DNA of 64,000 nucleotides from Streptomyces luteogriseus (GCF_014205055.1 NZ_JACHMS010000001.1:2976001-3040000), one strand, 5' to 3'. Positions 52,973-63,013 are shown, numbered from the stretch's first letter. Notes: generated by a model not told the origin, from the letters alone. Translations and numbers: made by a program.

Positions 52973-55912
52973 CTAGCTGCTGGGCTTCGGGCTCGGACTG
53001 CCGCTCGGCTTGCCGTCGGGCTTGCTCTCGCTGCCCCCGGCACCGCCCGCCCGGCTCGCCTCGGCCTGCGCGTCCTCGGCCCGCCGCAGGGCGTCCTCGA
53101 GGTCCTTCTGCGCCTTGCCGTACGCCTCCCAATCGTTCTTCTTCAGGGCCTCCTGGCCCGCGTCGAACGCCTTCTGGGCGTCCTCCAGGGCCTGTTGGAC
53201 CGTCGGGTTGTCGGACGTCGGCGGTGGTGTCGTCGTATCGCCCTCGTCCGGTGGCTCGGTGGCCGGGCCGTCCGCTCCGAAGACCTTGTTGAGGGCCTCG
53301 TCGAGGGTGTTCTCGAAGGCGGTCTGGCCTCCGTAGGTGACCAGCACCTTGCGCAGCAGCGGGTACTTCAGTCCGCCACCGCGTACGTAGACCGGCTCCA
53401 CGTACAGCAGTCCGCCGTCGAGCGGCACCGTCAGCAGGTTGCCGTACTCGACCTCGGAGTCGCCGCCTCTCAGGAGCCTGATGGACTCGGCGATGTCCTC
53501 TTGCGAGTTGAACTGGCTCTGGACCTGCTTGGGACCGTTGACCGTGGTGTTCGTCGGCAGTTTCAGGAGTCTGATCTTGCCGTAGTCACTGGTGCCCGCC
53601 TCGGCGTCGACCGCCATGAAGGCGCTGAGGTTGTCCCGGCCGGTGGGGGTGAAGGTCGTCGTCAGCGAGAACGCCTGCGCCTTCTGGTCCGGCATCTTCA
53701 TGCTCAGGTAGTACGGCGGCACCGCGCTGCCCGACCGGTTCGTCGGGTCGTCCGGCACCTGCCACACCTCGCTGCCGCTGAGGAACGTCGTGGCGTCCTT
53801 CACGTGGTAGCGGGTGAGCAGCTCCCGCTGGACCTTGAACAGGTCCTGCGGGTAGCGCAGGTGGTCCATCAGGTCCTTGGAGATGTCGCTCTTGGGCTCC
53901 ACCGTCCCGGGGAAGGCCTTCATCCAGGTCTTCAGGACCGGGTCCTTGGTGTCCCACTGGTAGAGCTTGACCTCGCCGGTGTACGCGTCGACGGTCGCCT
54001 TCACCGAGTTGCGGATGTAGTTGACCTGGTTCTGCTGGGCCACGACCGCGCGGTTGTCGTTGGTGGCGGTCAGCGAGTCGGCCGTGGTGTCACCGAGGGT
54101 GGTGCGCGAGGAGTACGGGTATCCGTTCGTCGTCGTGTACGCGTCGACGATCCACTGGATCTGGCCGTTGACCACCGCCGGGTAGGCGTCGCCGTCGATG
54201 GTCAGCCAAGGGGCGACCGCCTCGACGCGCTCCTTGGGCGTGCGGTTGTACAGGATCCGCGAACCGTCGCCGATGGCGCCGGAGTACAGGATCTGCGGCT
54301 CGCCGAACGCCACCGCGTACGCGGCCCGGTTGACCGGGTTGGAGAGGTTGACCCCGCTGTCGCCCTTGTAGCTGGTGGTCTTCTCGCCGTTGTCGTCGGA
54401 GTAGTCGATCTCCTTCTGGGGACCGCCGACGATCGAGTACGTGGTGGTCTTCTCGCCGTAGTAGACCCGCTGCTCGTACGTGCCGAGGTCGCCCTTGGAC
54501 GGAAGGTCGGACTCCGTGAAGTTCGGCCGGCCCTGGGCATCGGCGCTGGTGCCCTTGGCGGCGACCACTCCGTATCCGTGGGTGTAACGGAAGTGGTTGT
54601 TGATCCAGTTCTTCTTCGGGATGCCCGCGAGGTTGATCTCACGCAGGCCGATGACGGTGTCCTGGTCCTTGCCGTCCTTGGCGTAGCGGTCGACGTCCAG
54701 GTTCTCCGGGAACGCGTAGTAGTTCCTGATCTGCTGGAGCTGCTGGAACGTCGGCGAGACGATGTTGGGGTCCATGATCCGGATGCTCGCCGTGGACCCG
54801 ACGTCGTCGCGCAGCTTGGTCTTGTCCTCGGTGTTGCCGGTGCCCGAGTAGTCGGTGACCTTGGTGCCGTCGATGCCGTACGCCTGGCGGGTGGCCTCGA
54901 GGTTCTTCTCGACGTACGGCGCTTCCTTGGCCTGCTCGTTGGGCTGGACCTGGAACTTCTGCACGATCGCCGGGTAGAGGCCGCCGATGAGGATCGCGGA
55001 GAGCACCATCAGGCCGAAGCCGATCACGGGCAGCTGCCAGGTGCGCCGCCAGATGGTGGCGAAGAACAGCAGCGCGCAGATGACGGCGATGCAGAACAGG
55101 ATCGTCTTCGCCGGCAGGTAGGCGTTGGCGTCGACGTACCTCAGACCCGTCCAGTTGTCGGTCGCCCTGAAGTCGCTGGACTTCACCGCGAGTCCGTACC
55201 GGTCGAGCCAGTACGCGACCGCCTTGAGGGCCACGAAGACGCCGATGAGCACCGACAGGTGGCCGGTGGCCGCGGCCGTGGCGCGGGCGCCGGGGCTGGT
55301 GACGCGCAGACCGCCGTACAGGTAGTGCGTGAGCGCGGCGGCGATCACGGACAGGATGGCGGCGGCGAAGCCGAAGCCGAGCAGGAACCGGTACCAGGGC
55401 AGGTCGAAGGCGTAAAAGGAGACGTCCAGCTTGAACTGGGGGTCCTTCTGGCCGAAGGACACGCCGTTGACCCACATCAGCCATGTGCGCCACTGGCCGG
55501 AGGCGGAGGCGCCGGCGATCAGGCCCACCAGGGCGGTGATCCCGAGCAGCAGCCACTTCTTGTAGGGCGCGATGCTCATCCGGTAGCGGTCGAGATTCTG
55601 CTGCTCCATCGACATGGCGCTCAGCGGCGGCCGCAGCCGGTGCGCCAGCCAGATGTTGAAGCCGACGGCGAGGGCCATGAGCACGCCGAAGACGAAGAAG
55701 AGCCCGATCTTGGTCCACAGGGTGGTGGTGAAGACCGAGGAGTAGTTCACCGAGCGGTACCAGAGCCAGTCCGTCCAAAAGCCCGCGAACATGGTGAACG
55801 CCATGCCGAGAACGGCCAGGACGCCCAGCGTCATGAGCAGGGTCCGGACACGCCGGGACGGGCGGCCCACTCTGATCCGCGGCCCCGAAGGGCCTCCGCC
55901 GCGGTCCGGCAT
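52973..55912 (-). CDS. UPF0182 family large membrane protein
   Basis: 979 residues from the ATG at 55912 ([20 protein letters not shown]); a GTG at 55933 would add seven. Seven membrane spans fill the first 310 residues (the first is [30 protein letters not shown] after it is a family mark). Then comes a long extracytoplasmic domain with many Tyr/Asn/Gly residues and a C-terminal acidic, Glu/Ala-rich helix ([20 protein letters not shown]). The family is universal in actinobacteria, but its function is not known to me. Divergent from the PPA1309-family gene. Confidence 0.93.
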   Translation of the reverse strand: MPDRGGGPSGPRIRVGRPSRRVRTLLMTLGVLAVLGMAFTMFAGFWTDWLWYRSVNYSSVFTTTLWTKIGLFFVFGVLMALAVGFNIWLAHRLRPPLSAMSMEQQNLDRYRMSIAPYKKWLLLGITALVGLIAGASASGQWRTWLMWVNGVSFGQKDPQFKLDVSFYAFDLPWYRFLLGFGFAAAILSVIAAALTHYLYGGLRVTSPGARATAAATGHLSVLIGVFVALKAVAYWLDRYGLAVKSSDFRATDNWTGLRYVDANAYLPAKTILFCIAVICALLFFATIWRRTWQLPVIGFGLMVLSAILIGGLYPAIVQKFQVQPNEQAKEAPYVEKNLEATRQAYGIDGTKVTDYSGTGNTEDKTKLRDDVGSTASIRIMDPNIVSPTFQQLQQIRNYYAFPENLDVDRYAKDGKDQDTVIGLREINLAGIPKKNWINNHFRYTHGYGVVAAKGTSADAQGRPNFTESDLPSKGDLGTYEQRVYYGEKTTTYSIVGGPQKEIDYSDDNGEKTTSYKGDSGVNLSNPVNRAAYAVAFGEPQILYSGAIGDGSRILYNRTPKERVEAVAPWLTIDGDAYPAVVNGQIQWIVDAYTTTNGYPYSSRTTLGDTTADSLTATNDNRAVVAQQNQVNYIRNSVKATVDAYTGEVKLYQWDTKDPVLKTWMKAFPGTVEPKSDISKDLMDHLRYPQDLFKVQRELLTRYHVKDATTFLSGSEVWQVPDDPTNRSGSAVPPYYLSMKMPDQKAQAFSLTTTFTPTGRDNLSAFMAVDAEAGTSDYGKIRLLKLPTNTTVNGPKQVQSQFNSQEDIAESIRLLRGGDSEVEYGNLLTVPLDGGLLYVEPVYVRGGGLKYPLLRKVLVTYGGQTAFENTLDEALNKVFGADGPATEPPDEGDTTTPPPTSDNPTVQQALEDAQKAFDAGQEALKKNDWEAYGKAQKDLEDALRRAEDAQAEASRAGGAGGSESKPDGKPSGSPSPKPSS

Positions 55913-56075
55913 CTGGAAAGCCAAGGTGCGCACCTCGAAGTTCGCTGTTGATTCGTCAGGCCCGCGTCTTCACGGACCGTGCGTGGCCCCCGTGATCGTG
56001 GGCCCCCACCTATGCAACTTACTCACCGTTTACTCGGTTCCCGATTCCGGCCGGGAACGAGAGAGGATTGTGACC

Positions 56076-56618
56076 ATGTCCAACACTCCCATGGCTGCGA
56101 ACCCGCTCACCCGGGCCGTTCTCGAGATCGACGAGTACGTCTCCGGCCTCGGCTGGGATCAGCCGGCCCGCCTTTTCGCCCTCGTCGACACCGCACGGCT
56201 GCGGGCCGAACAGCCCTCACTCGCGGACCGGCTCGGTCTGGGGGACGAGTCGGAGAACTCCGGCCTCACCCCGATCGAGCAGGACGAAGTTCCAACGGGC
56301 AAACCGCTCGACGAGTTCCTCGCCACCATCGCCTGGCCCGACGCGGTGGTCGGCTGCGCCCTCGCCGTGGAGCGCCTGATGCTGCCGCCGTCCGCGGAGG
56401 CCCAGGTTCCGAAGGGTCTGAGCGAGGCCGCGCTCACGAAGTGGGTGGCGGAGCACCCGGACCGCCAGGAGGTCCGCATGACGGTCGCGGTCCTGCGCGA
56501 CGGCACGCGCGAGTCGGCCCTGCGGCTGCGCGAGAAGGACTCCCCCACCGAGGTCCTCACCGGTTCCGATCTGGTTCCGGGCCTGGCGGAGGCGCTGGCG
56601 GCGACGTTCGAGGAGTAA
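56076..56618 (+). CDS. PPA1309 family protein
   Basis: 180 residues from the ATG at 56076 with GAGAGGA upstream. The sequence LTRAVLEIDEYVSGLGWDQP then RLFALVDTARLRAEQP and IAWPDAVVGCALAVERLMLP is typical of the actinobacterial PPA1309 family, of unknown function. No membrane or signal segment, so cytoplasmic. It is conserved between UPF0182 and the YlbL-like protease, to which it is convergent. Confidence 0.88.
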   Translation: MSNTPMAANPLTRAVLEIDEYVSGLGWDQPARLFALVDTARLRAEQPSLADRLGLGDESENSGLTPIEQDEVPTGKPLDEFLATIAWPDAVVGCALAVERLMLPPSAEAQVPKGLSEAALTKWVAEHPDRQEVRMTVAVLRDGTRESALRLREKDSPTEVLTGSDLVPGLAEALAATFEE

Positions 56619-56639
56619 CCCCTGACGACTGTGGGGTCC

Positions 56640-56735
56640 GGTCTTCCGGGCCCCTGGTCGCCTTTTCCCTGGTCCCCCGGTCCCTTGGTCGCCTGGTCCC
56701 TTGGTCCTTGGGCCCGGCTGGTCCTTGGGGCCCGG
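56640..56735. repeat. GGTC-rich low-complexity spacer
   Basis: CTGGTCCC / TTGGTCGC-type octamers recur about nine times between two convergent genes. Probably simple-sequence expansion; no clear terminator hairpin. Confidence 0.55.
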
Positions 56736-56736
56736 C

Positions 56737-57828
56737 CTACTTACCGCACTTCGGCAGATCGGCGGTGTCGCCGCTGCGGATGTCCTTCAGAGCCCCGAGG
56801 GCGTCCTTGATGGTGCCCACCTTGATCAGGGTGAGGCCGTCGGGGGTGTCCTTGGCGGCGGCCGCGCAGTTGTCGGCGGGCGTCAGGAAGTACCGCGCGC
56901 CCTTGGCCCGCGCGCCCACCGTCTTCATCTCGATGCCGCCGATCGGCCCGACCTTGCCGGCGTCGTCGATCGTGCCGGTGCCGGCCACGAACCTGCCGCC
57001 GGTCAGGCTGCCCGGGGTGAGCTTGTCGTAGATGCCGAGCGCGAACATCAGCCCGGCGCTCGGCCCGCCGACGTCGGCGAGCTTGATGTCGATGGTGAAC
57101 GGGAACGTGTGGTCGGTCCCCGCGGAGATCCCCACGATGGCCCGCTTCTCACCGGTGTCGTCGGACGTCGTGGTCGTCATCGCGATGTCCTGCGTCTTGG
57201 TCGGCGTCCGCTTCTCCTTCTCCGCGGCGGCCTGCTCCTTGGCCGGCACGATCGTGAAGCGGACCTCCTGGCCCGGCTTGTGCTTGGTGACGAGCTTCGC
57301 GACGTCGGCCGGTTCCTTCACCGCCGTACCGTCGACGGCCTTGATCACGTCCCCCGCGTGCAGCTTGCCCTCGGCCGGGGACCCCTTGACGACCGTCGAC
57401 ACGATGACCCAGGACTTCACCGGAACGTCCAGCTGCTTCAGGGCGGCGACCTTGGCGCTCTCCTGGGACTGGCTGAACTCCTCGGCGTTCTCCTGGGTCG
57501 ACTGCTCCTCGGTCTTGCCGTCCGGGTAGAGCGTCTCGTGCGGCACGACCTTGTTGTCGTGCGCGAGCCAGCCGTAGACGGCCTCGACCAGGTTCATCCG
57601 GTAGTCGGCGCTCGTGACCCGGACCGTGGTCATGTTCAGGTGGCCACTCGTCGCGTACGTCTTCTTGCCCGCGATCTGCAGCACCGGCTCGCCGTCGTGA
57701 TCGCCCAGCGTGTTCACCGTCGGCCCCGGGGACATCTCCGCGTAGGGCACGGGGATGAACACTCCCGCGCACAAGAGCGCGATCAGCATCAGGGTGGAGG
57801 CGAGCATCGTCGCGGTGCGGCGTGGCAT
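56737..57828 (-). CDS. YlbL-like PDZ and Lon-type (S16) membrane-anchored protease
   Basis: 363 residues. A signal anchor (LASTLMLIALLCAGVFIPVP) precedes a PDZ domain (about 140-195; KLHAGDVIKAVDGTAV) and an S16 Lon-like domain with the catalytic Ser257 in VGGPSAGLMFALG and Lys302 in GGIEMKTVGA. It faces the extracytoplasmic side; the B. subtilis YlbL relative acts in DNA-damage checkpoint recovery, while the role in Streptomyces is unknown. Convergent with the PPA1309 gene. Confidence 0.92.
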   Translation of the reverse strand: MPRRTATMLASTLMLIALLCAGVFIPVPYAEMSPGPTVNTLGDHDGEPVLQIAGKKTYATSGHLNMTTVRVTSADYRMNLVEAVYGWLAHDNKVVPHETLYPDGKTEEQSTQENAEEFSQSQESAKVAALKQLDVPVKSWVIVSTVVKGSPAEGKLHAGDVIKAVDGTAVKEPADVAKLVTKHKPGQEVRFTIVPAKEQAAAEKEKRTPTKTQDIAMTTTTSDDTGEKRAIVGISAGTDHTFPFTIDIKLADVGGPSAGLMFALGIYDKLTPGSLTGGRFVAGTGTIDDAGKVGPIGGIEMKTVGARAKGARYFLTPADNCAAAAKDTPDGLTLIKVGTIKDALGALKDIRSGDTADLPKCGK

Positions 57829-57929
57829 GACACGACACTACGGGACGGTCCTGTCAGCGCACCGTCAGGGCCGCCCGTCCGGGGCGACCCTGCGCTCCAC
57901 CACGCTTGTGACCTGCTGTTCTTCTCCCG

Positions 57930-58094
57930 TCAGGCACCGGGCCGGGGCTTCTCCATGGCCTCCCGGAAGCGGGCGTAGCCGGTGAGTTCCGGGCCGTCGT
58001 TACGGACTTTGCGGGTCCGGTTGGCCCAACTGCCCCAGAGCCCCGCGCCGATGGCAGCCACAAGCGGAATCAGCAACCAGGCGAGCGCCGCCAT
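57930..58094 (-). CDS. 54-residue single-span membrane protein
   Basis: Reads MAALAWLLIPLVAAIGAGLW at the start, with one N-terminal membrane span, then a positively charged tail containing ANRTRKVRNDG and ELTGYARFREAMEKPRPG. Codon use is strongly Streptomyces-like and the sequence resembles small proteins I recall at this place in other Streptomyces. It lies between moaE and the YlbL-like gene on the same strand. Function unknown. Confidence 0.75.
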   Translation of the reverse strand: MAALAWLLIPLVAAIGAGLWGSWANRTRKVRNDGPELTGYARFREAMEKPRPGA

Positions 58095-58209
58095 GCCGAC
58101 CTCCAACCCCTTTGAGCGTCCGCAACTGACTGATCAGCAGATTAACGATCCGCAGTGACAACGCTCACGCCGGGGGTGCGGTTACGCAACCGGAGGACGG
58201 CTCCCCGGA

Positions 58210-58671
58210 TCAGCAGCTGCCGACCCACTCCTCCGTACCGTCCGAGAACTTCTGGTGCTTCCAGATCGGCACCTCGTGCTTGAGGTCGTCGATGAGCTTC
58301 CGGCACGCCTCGAAGGCCTCTCCGCGGTGCGGGCAGGAGACGGCGACGACCACGGCGAGGTCCCCGACCCGGAGGTCCCCCACGCGGTGCACGGCCGCCA
58401 GGGCCCGCACCGGGAACTCGGCGGAGACCTTCTCGGCGATCCGCCGCATCTCGGCCTCGGCGCTGGGGTGGCACGAATACCCCAGCTCGTCGACGTCGGC
58501 ACCACCGTCGTGGTTGCGCACGGTTCCCACGAAGAGCGCGGTGCCGCCGGCGGCATCGTCCCCGACGGCCCGGAACACCTCGTCCAGGGAGAGGGCCGAG
58601 TCCCGGATCCCGATCAGCCTGATCGGATCCTGCGCGGCCTGCTCACCGGGGTGATCGTTCGTGGTTGCCAT
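58210..58671 (-). CDS. moaE: Molybdopterin synthase catalytic subunit MoaE
   Basis: 153 residues. It inserts sulfur from MoaD into precursor Z to form molybdopterin. The core motifs are GGTALFVGTVRNHDGGADVD, YSCHPSAEAEMRRIAEKV, VHRVGDLRVGDLAVVVAVS and KHEVPIWKHQKFSDGTEEWV with the catalytic lysines. No moaD is adjacent. ATG at 58671; an upstream in-frame start adds only four residues. Confidence 0.93.
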   Translation of the reverse strand: MATTNDHPGEQAAQDPIRLIGIRDSALSLDEVFRAVGDDAAGGTALFVGTVRNHDGGADVDELGYSCHPSAEAEMRRIAEKVSAEFPVRALAAVHRVGDLRVGDLAVVVAVSCPHRGEAFEACRKLIDDLKHEVPIWKHQKFSDGTEEWVGSC

Positions 58672-58792
58672 GGGTCCATCGTGCCGCACGCGACCGACAG
58701 CGCGGAATAGAGCTATCGACCGGCACGCGCGCGTAGGCGTTTGGAGCCTCCTACAGGGGCGGCCCTCTTCGGCGATTCCGGCAGCCGGTTCC

Positions 58793-59914
58793 TCAGATCC
58801 GCCGCCGGGCCTTCCGCGCCCGCCGCACCACCGCCGCCGCACCCAGCAGCGCCACCGTCGCACCCGCGGCACCCGCGGCCGTGGCGTCCTTGCGGCCCAG
58901 CCGCCGTCCGGCGACCGTGTGCCGGCCGGACACCTCCTCCAGGAGCTCCGCCAGCACCTCCTCGTTGGTGTACTGCGGCCGCCACCCGGCATCGTGCAGC
59001 CGGCTGCCGCTCACCACCCAGGGGTACATCGTGTACGCCAGGTCCCCGGCCGGGGACGGCGTGAGCCCGATCCGGTGCAGCCGCGCCGCCGCGCCCAGAG
59101 CGACCGCCGACGGCAGCTCCATCCGCCGGATCCCGCTGAGCTCCTCGACCTCCTCCTGCTCCAGCCAGCCGTCACACCCGACGGTCAGCTCCCCGTCGAC
59201 CTTCTCCAGGACGGCGTACTCCAGCGCGCTGCACAGGTCCTCGACGTGACAGAACTGCCACGCTGGCCGCGACCCGGCGACGACAAGCAGCCGGGGAGAC
59301 TCGAAGTACCTGGTCAGCGCGGTGTCCGTGCCGCCCACCAGCACGGCCGGCCGGACCACGGTGACATTGAGCCCCGGGTGCGCCCGGGGTGCCCGGCGCG
59401 CCAGCCGCTCGATCTCCAGCAGGTCACCGACACCGGTCGCCTCCGCCGTGGCGCGCAGCTCGGCGTCCTCGGACAGCGGCAGCTCGTTGTCGGGCAGCGC
59501 CCCGTAGACCATCGCCGAGGTGCACAGCACGACCCGGTGCACTCCGGCCGCCGCGGCCGCCGTCAGGACGGTCTGCGTCCCCCGTACGTTGTAGGCCGTT
59601 CGGGCGGCCGCGTCGGTTTCCAGATCGAGATCCAGTGCCAGGTGCACCACGACGTCGGCCCCGCGCAGCTTGTCCGCGATGGCCGGATCCCGTACGTCCA
59701 GGATGTGCCACTGGGCCGCCGCGCACTCGCCGCGCCGCTCGTCGATGGCGAGCACCTGCTTGACCTCGTCGGATGCGGCGAGCCGCTCCGTGAGCAGGGC
59801 TCCTACGCCGCACGCGGCGCCGGTGACCGCGACGACGGGTCCGCGCGCCGCGGGACTCGCGGAACTGGTTGACTGGTTTCGCGCTGCGCGAACCTGCGGA
59901 TCTGGGGAACTCAC
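58793..59914 (-). CDS. Extended SDR-family NAD-dependent epimerase/reductase-like protein
   Basis: 373 residues from the GTG at 59914, with GGAG 8 bp upstream. The Rossmann motif VAVTGAACGVGALLTERL begins at about 28; IDERRGECAAA suggests NAD. The conserved VVHLALD and STSAMVYG-like CTSAMVYGALPDN positions give the catalytic Ser/Tyr, but the Lys expected four residues after Tyr is absent. A C-terminal hydrophobic, Ala-rich stretch ends in Arg residues and may anchor it to the membrane. Substrate unknown. Confidence 0.87.
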   Translation of the reverse strand: MSSPDPQVRAARNQSTSSASPAARGPVVAVTGAACGVGALLTERLAASDEVKQVLAIDERRGECAAAQWHILDVRDPAIADKLRGADVVVHLALDLDLETDAAARTAYNVRGTQTVLTAAAAAGVHRVVLCTSAMVYGALPDNELPLSEDAELRATAEATGVGDLLEIERLARRAPRAHPGLNVTVVRPAVLVGGTDTALTRYFESPRLLVVAGSRPAWQFCHVEDLCSALEYAVLEKVDGELTVGCDGWLEQEEVEELSGIRRMELPSAVALGAAARLHRIGLTPSPAGDLAYTMYPWVVSGSRLHDAGWRPQYTNEEVLAELLEEVSGRHTVAGRRLGRKDATAAGAAGATVALLGAAAVVRRARKARRRI

Positions 59915-60106
59915 CGGGCGTCTCCAGCGGTTGTCTTCAGTACGAGCGCGTCCGACGCGTGCGTACCAGGTGGCATCCATCCTGCCGCAGGCCGTCAGTC
60001 GGCGAAGCACCGAGGCCCGATCCGCCCCGGGTGTCTACGCTGGGTGGTGATGTCGGGCAGCCGTGCCGCCGGAAAGAACCGGTGGCCCTACCAGCCGAGG
60101 AATCCC

Positions 60107-61579
60107 GTGAGTGACACCCCATTCGGATTCGGCCTTCCGCCGGAGGAGCCGGACGACGGCGACGAGGGCAAGAAGAAGGACCAGGAGAGCGGTGGTGGTC
60201 AGGGACCGGCCAACCCGTTCGGATTTGGCGGCCTGCCCGGAGCCGGAGGCTTCGGCGGAGGCCCCGGTGGCCCCGGTGGCCCTGGTGCGGACAATCCGTT
60301 CGCAGCCATGTTCGGGTCGCTGAACCCCACCGACCTGGGCGCCGCGTTCCAGCAGCTGGGCCAGATGCTCTCCTACGAGGGCGGCCCGGTGAACTGGGAC
60401 ATGGCCAAGCAGATCGCCCGCCAGACGGTCTCCCAGGGCAGTCCTGACGGCACCAAGGACGCCAGCGTCGGCCCCGCCGACCGCAAGGGCGTCGAGGAAG
60501 CCGTCCGCCTGGCCGACCTGTGGCTCGACGATGCCACGTCGCTGCCCTCCGGCGCCGCCTCCGCGGTGGCCTGGAGCCGCGCGGAGTGGGTCGAGGCGAC
60601 CCTGCCCGCCTGGAAGGAGCTCGTCGACCCGGTGGCCGAGCGCGTCGGCAACGCCATGGGCGACGTCCTGCCGGAAGAGATGCAGGCCATGGCCGGCCCG
60701 CTGATCGGCATGATGCGCTCGATGGGCGGCGCGATGTTCGGCACGCAGATCGGGCAGGCCGTCGGTGTACTGGCCGGAGAGGTCGTCGGCTCGTCCGACA
60801 TCGGCCTTCCGCTCGGCCCGGCCGGCAAGGCCGCGCTGCTGCCGGTGAACATCGAGACGTTCGGCAAGGACCTGAGCGTTCCCCAGGAGGAGGTGCGGCT
60901 GTATCTCGCCCTGCGCGAGGCCGCCCACCAGCGCCTCTTCGCGCACGTGCCGTGGCTGCGTTCGCATCTGTTCGGTGCGGTCGACGGCTACGCCCGCGGG
61001 ATCAAGGTCGACACGGCCAAGCTGGAGGACGTGGTCGGCCAGTTCGACCCGCAGAACCCGGAGCAGCTGCAGGAGGCCCTCCAGCAGGGCATGTTCCAGC
61101 CGGAGGACACGCCCGAGCAGAAGGCGGCCCTGGCCCGTCTGGAGACGGCACTGGCGCTCGTGGAGGGCTGGGTGGACGCGGTGGTCCACGCCGCCGCCAA
61201 GCCGCGTCTGGCGTCCGCCGACGCCCTGCGCGAGACGCTGCGCCGCCGCCGCGCCTCGGGCGGTCCCGCCGAGCAGACGTTCGCCACGCTGATCGGCCTG
61301 GAGCTGCGCCCGCGTCGTCTGCGGGACGCCTCCCGTCTGTGGGCCTCGCTCACGGACGCGCGCGGTGTCGACGGCCGGGACGCCCTGTGGCACCACCCGG
61401 ACATGCTGCCGACGGCGACCGACCTGGACGACCCGGACGGTTTCGTGCACCGCGAGCAGATCGACTTCTCCGAGCTGGACAAGATGCTCGGCGAGGCGGC
61501 GGACAAGCCCGACCTGAAGAAGAAGGACGCGGGCGAGGACGAGGCCGAGGACAAGAACAAGGGCGACGACGCCGGGTGA
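60107..61579 (+). CDS. Zincin-like DUF2342 (F420-associated) protein
   Basis: 490 residues from the GTG at 60107 (GAGG upstream); the frame opens at 60044. A Gly/Pro/Phe-rich N-terminal leader (to about 65) precedes the DUF2342/zincin_2 domain. The putative metal helix reads LREAAHQRLFAHVPWLR, that is RExxH rather than HExxH, so proteolytic activity is uncertain. A Lys/Asp/Glu-rich tail (LKKKDAGEDEAEDKNK) ends it. The stop overlaps the NUDIX GTG (GTGA). Confidence 0.88.
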   Translation: MSDTPFGFGLPPEEPDDGDEGKKKDQESGGGQGPANPFGFGGLPGAGGFGGGPGGPGGPGADNPFAAMFGSLNPTDLGAAFQQLGQMLSYEGGPVNWDMAKQIARQTVSQGSPDGTKDASVGPADRKGVEEAVRLADLWLDDATSLPSGAASAVAWSRAEWVEATLPAWKELVDPVAERVGNAMGDVLPEEMQAMAGPLIGMMRSMGGAMFGTQIGQAVGVLAGEVVGSSDIGLPLGPAGKAALLPVNIETFGKDLSVPQEEVRLYLALREAAHQRLFAHVPWLRSHLFGAVDGYARGIKVDTAKLEDVVGQFDPQNPEQLQEALQQGMFQPEDTPEQKAALARLETALALVEGWVDAVVHAAAKPRLASADALRETLRRRRASGGPAEQTFATLIGLELRPRRLRDASRLWASLTDARGVDGRDALWHHPDMLPTATDLDDPDGFVHREQIDFSELDKMLGEAADKPDLKKKDAGEDEAEDKNKGDDAG

Positions 61580-62097
61580 GCCTGTACGACGACGCGGTCC
61601 TCGTGCTGAAGGGGTACGAGGACCAGACGGAGCTGCGCCAGGCCTATCTGGACCACCTGGCGGAGCACCCGAACGGCCTGTGGAAGGCCTGCCACGCGGG
61701 TCACATCACGGCGAGCGCGCTGGTGATCGACCCCGAGGGGGGCCGAGTGCTGCTGACCCTGCACAAGAAGCTGCGGATGTGGCTGCAGATGGGCGGCCAC
61801 TGCGAGCCCGGCGACACCTCCCTTGCGGACGCGGCCCTGCGCGAGGCGACGGAGGAGTCCGGCGTCCCGGGTCTCTCCCTGCTGCCCGGCGGCCCGGTGC
61901 GGCTGGACCGGCATCCGATCCCGCCACCGTGCCACTGCCACTTCGACGTCCAGTACTCGGTCGTGGCACCCCCGGACGCCATGCACGCGATCAGCGACGA
62001 GTCACTCGACGTGCGCTGGTTCAGTTACGACGAGGTGCCGGAGGTGGCGGACGAGTCGGTCGTACGGCTGCTGGAGGCCACGCGCGCGAGGTTGTGA
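61576..62097 (+). CDS. NUDIX hydrolase
   Basis: 173 residues. The Nudix box is GHCEPGDTSLADAALREATE followed by ESGV, with the catalytic Glu residues in REATEE. Earlier ACHAGHITASALVIDPEGGR and LHKKLRMWLQMGG are typical of a group of actinobacterial Nudix proteins. It cleaves a nucleoside diphosphate linked to an unknown moiety. Translationally coupled to the DUF2342 gene by a GTGA overlap. Confidence 0.92.
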   Translation: MSLYDDAVLVLKGYEDQTELRQAYLDHLAEHPNGLWKACHAGHITASALVIDPEGGRVLLTLHKKLRMWLQMGGHCEPGDTSLADAALREATEESGVPGLSLLPGGPVRLDRHPIPPPCHCHFDVQYSVVAPPDAMHAISDESLDVRWFSYDEVPEVADESVVRLLEATRARL

Positions 62098-62110
62098 GCT
62101 CACAGTCGGC

Positions 62111-62146
62111 TGAGGGGGCGGCCGCCATGGGCGGTCGCCCCCCTCA
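62111..62146. terminator. Terminator between the NUDIX and AIM24 genes
   Basis: TGAGGGGGCG-CCGCC and GGCGG-CGCCCCCCTCA form a long stem between convergent genes. Confidence 0.8.
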
Positions 62147-62151
62147 GGGCC

Positions 62152-62167
62152 GCGGGGAACTGCGCGA
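62152..62167. repeat. Dispersed Streptomyces intergenic element, copy 2
   Basis: GCGGGGAACTGCGCGA, identical to 26575-26590, with similar flanks (TCAGGG upstream, GCACCCG downstream). Confidence 0.6.
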
Positions 62168-62241
62168 CCAGCCGCATACGGCCCGCACCCGAGGACCGGC
62201 CCGCAGCCCCCTGGAGCCCGTCGGCGCAACCCGCGGAGCGA

Positions 62242-62997
62242 TCAGCTCCAGGCGTTGCCCTGGTTCTGTCCCCGCGCTCCCTGCTGGCCCATGCCGTACT
62301 GCGCGGCGAGACCCGAGCCGATCTGGGCGTTCTGCGGCGGCAGCAGTTCGCTCGGCTGGACGAGCGCGAAGCCGGTGCCCATGAAGCTCAGCTCCCAGCC
62401 CTCGCCGGTGCTGCCACGCCGTCGCCACACCCCGGAGGAGTGCGTCTGGGCCTGCATCTGCACCCGCAGGCCCGTCGACCAGGCGACGATCGCGTCGGCG
62501 TCGCAGTTGACGTACTTGTCCGGCGTCACCTGCAGCAGCAGCGGCATCCCGGAGGTCATCAGGGCGACCTTGCCCCGGCCCGAGATGTTGAGCTGGTACT
62601 TCCCGGAGCCGGAGATGCCGTACAGGCTGTCCACGGCGATGACGTCGTGGTGCAGGGAGGAGTCCATCGCCAGCACGTAGCTGCTGTCGACGGTGAGGCC
62701 GTCCTGGTCCACCTCCATGACGTGGACGTGCTGCTTGAGGTTGGCGAGGTAGACCGTGCCCTGCCCGTGGCAGCGCATGAGGTCCAGGCCCTCCCCGGTC
62801 TGCGCACGCGCGCGTGACTGCTGGTTGCTCTGGAACTCGGCGTCGAACTCGACGAGGCCCTGGTAGGCGACCATCGTGCCCTTGCGGGCCAGGATGTCGT
62901 CGTGGCCCTCCAGGGCAACGCGCAGCATCTGCTTGTTCTGCAGGCTCCAGCGTTCCTGGGTCTGCTGCTCGTTGTAGGCGAAAATCGGGCTCTGCAT
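62242..62997 (-). CDS. AIM24 family protein, first of three in tandem
   Basis: 251 residues. AIM24/TRAP-like beta-barrel repeats: MLRVALEGHDDILARKGTMV, MRCHGQGTVYLANLKQHVHV, ISGRGKVALMTSGMPLLLQV, DADAIVAWSTGLRVQMQAQT and WELSFMGTGFALVQPSELLP. No signal peptide; the family is thought to act at membranes, but its role in bacteria is unknown. A Gln/Gly-rich tail (QYGMGQQGARGQNQGNAW) ends it. Downstream-most of three like-oriented paralogues, 16 bp after the second. Confidence 0.9.
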   Translation of the reverse strand: MQSPIFAYNEQQTQERWSLQNKQMLRVALEGHDDILARKGTMVAYQGLVEFDAEFQSNQQSRARAQTGEGLDLMRCHGQGTVYLANLKQHVHVMEVDQDGLTVDSSYVLAMDSSLHHDVIAVDSLYGISGSGKYQLNISGRGKVALMTSGMPLLLQVTPDKYVNCDADAIVAWSTGLRVQMQAQTHSSGVWRRRGSTGEGWELSFMGTGFALVQPSELLPPQNAQIGSGLAAQYGMGQQGARGQNQGNAWS

Positions 62998-63013
62998 GGC
63001 GTGTGGTTCCCCC

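Noticed and set aside
53195..55951. 918-codon open frame antisense to the UPF0182 gene
   Set aside because: Arg/Val/Gly-rich sequence without domain; the UPF0182 frame is unmistakable.
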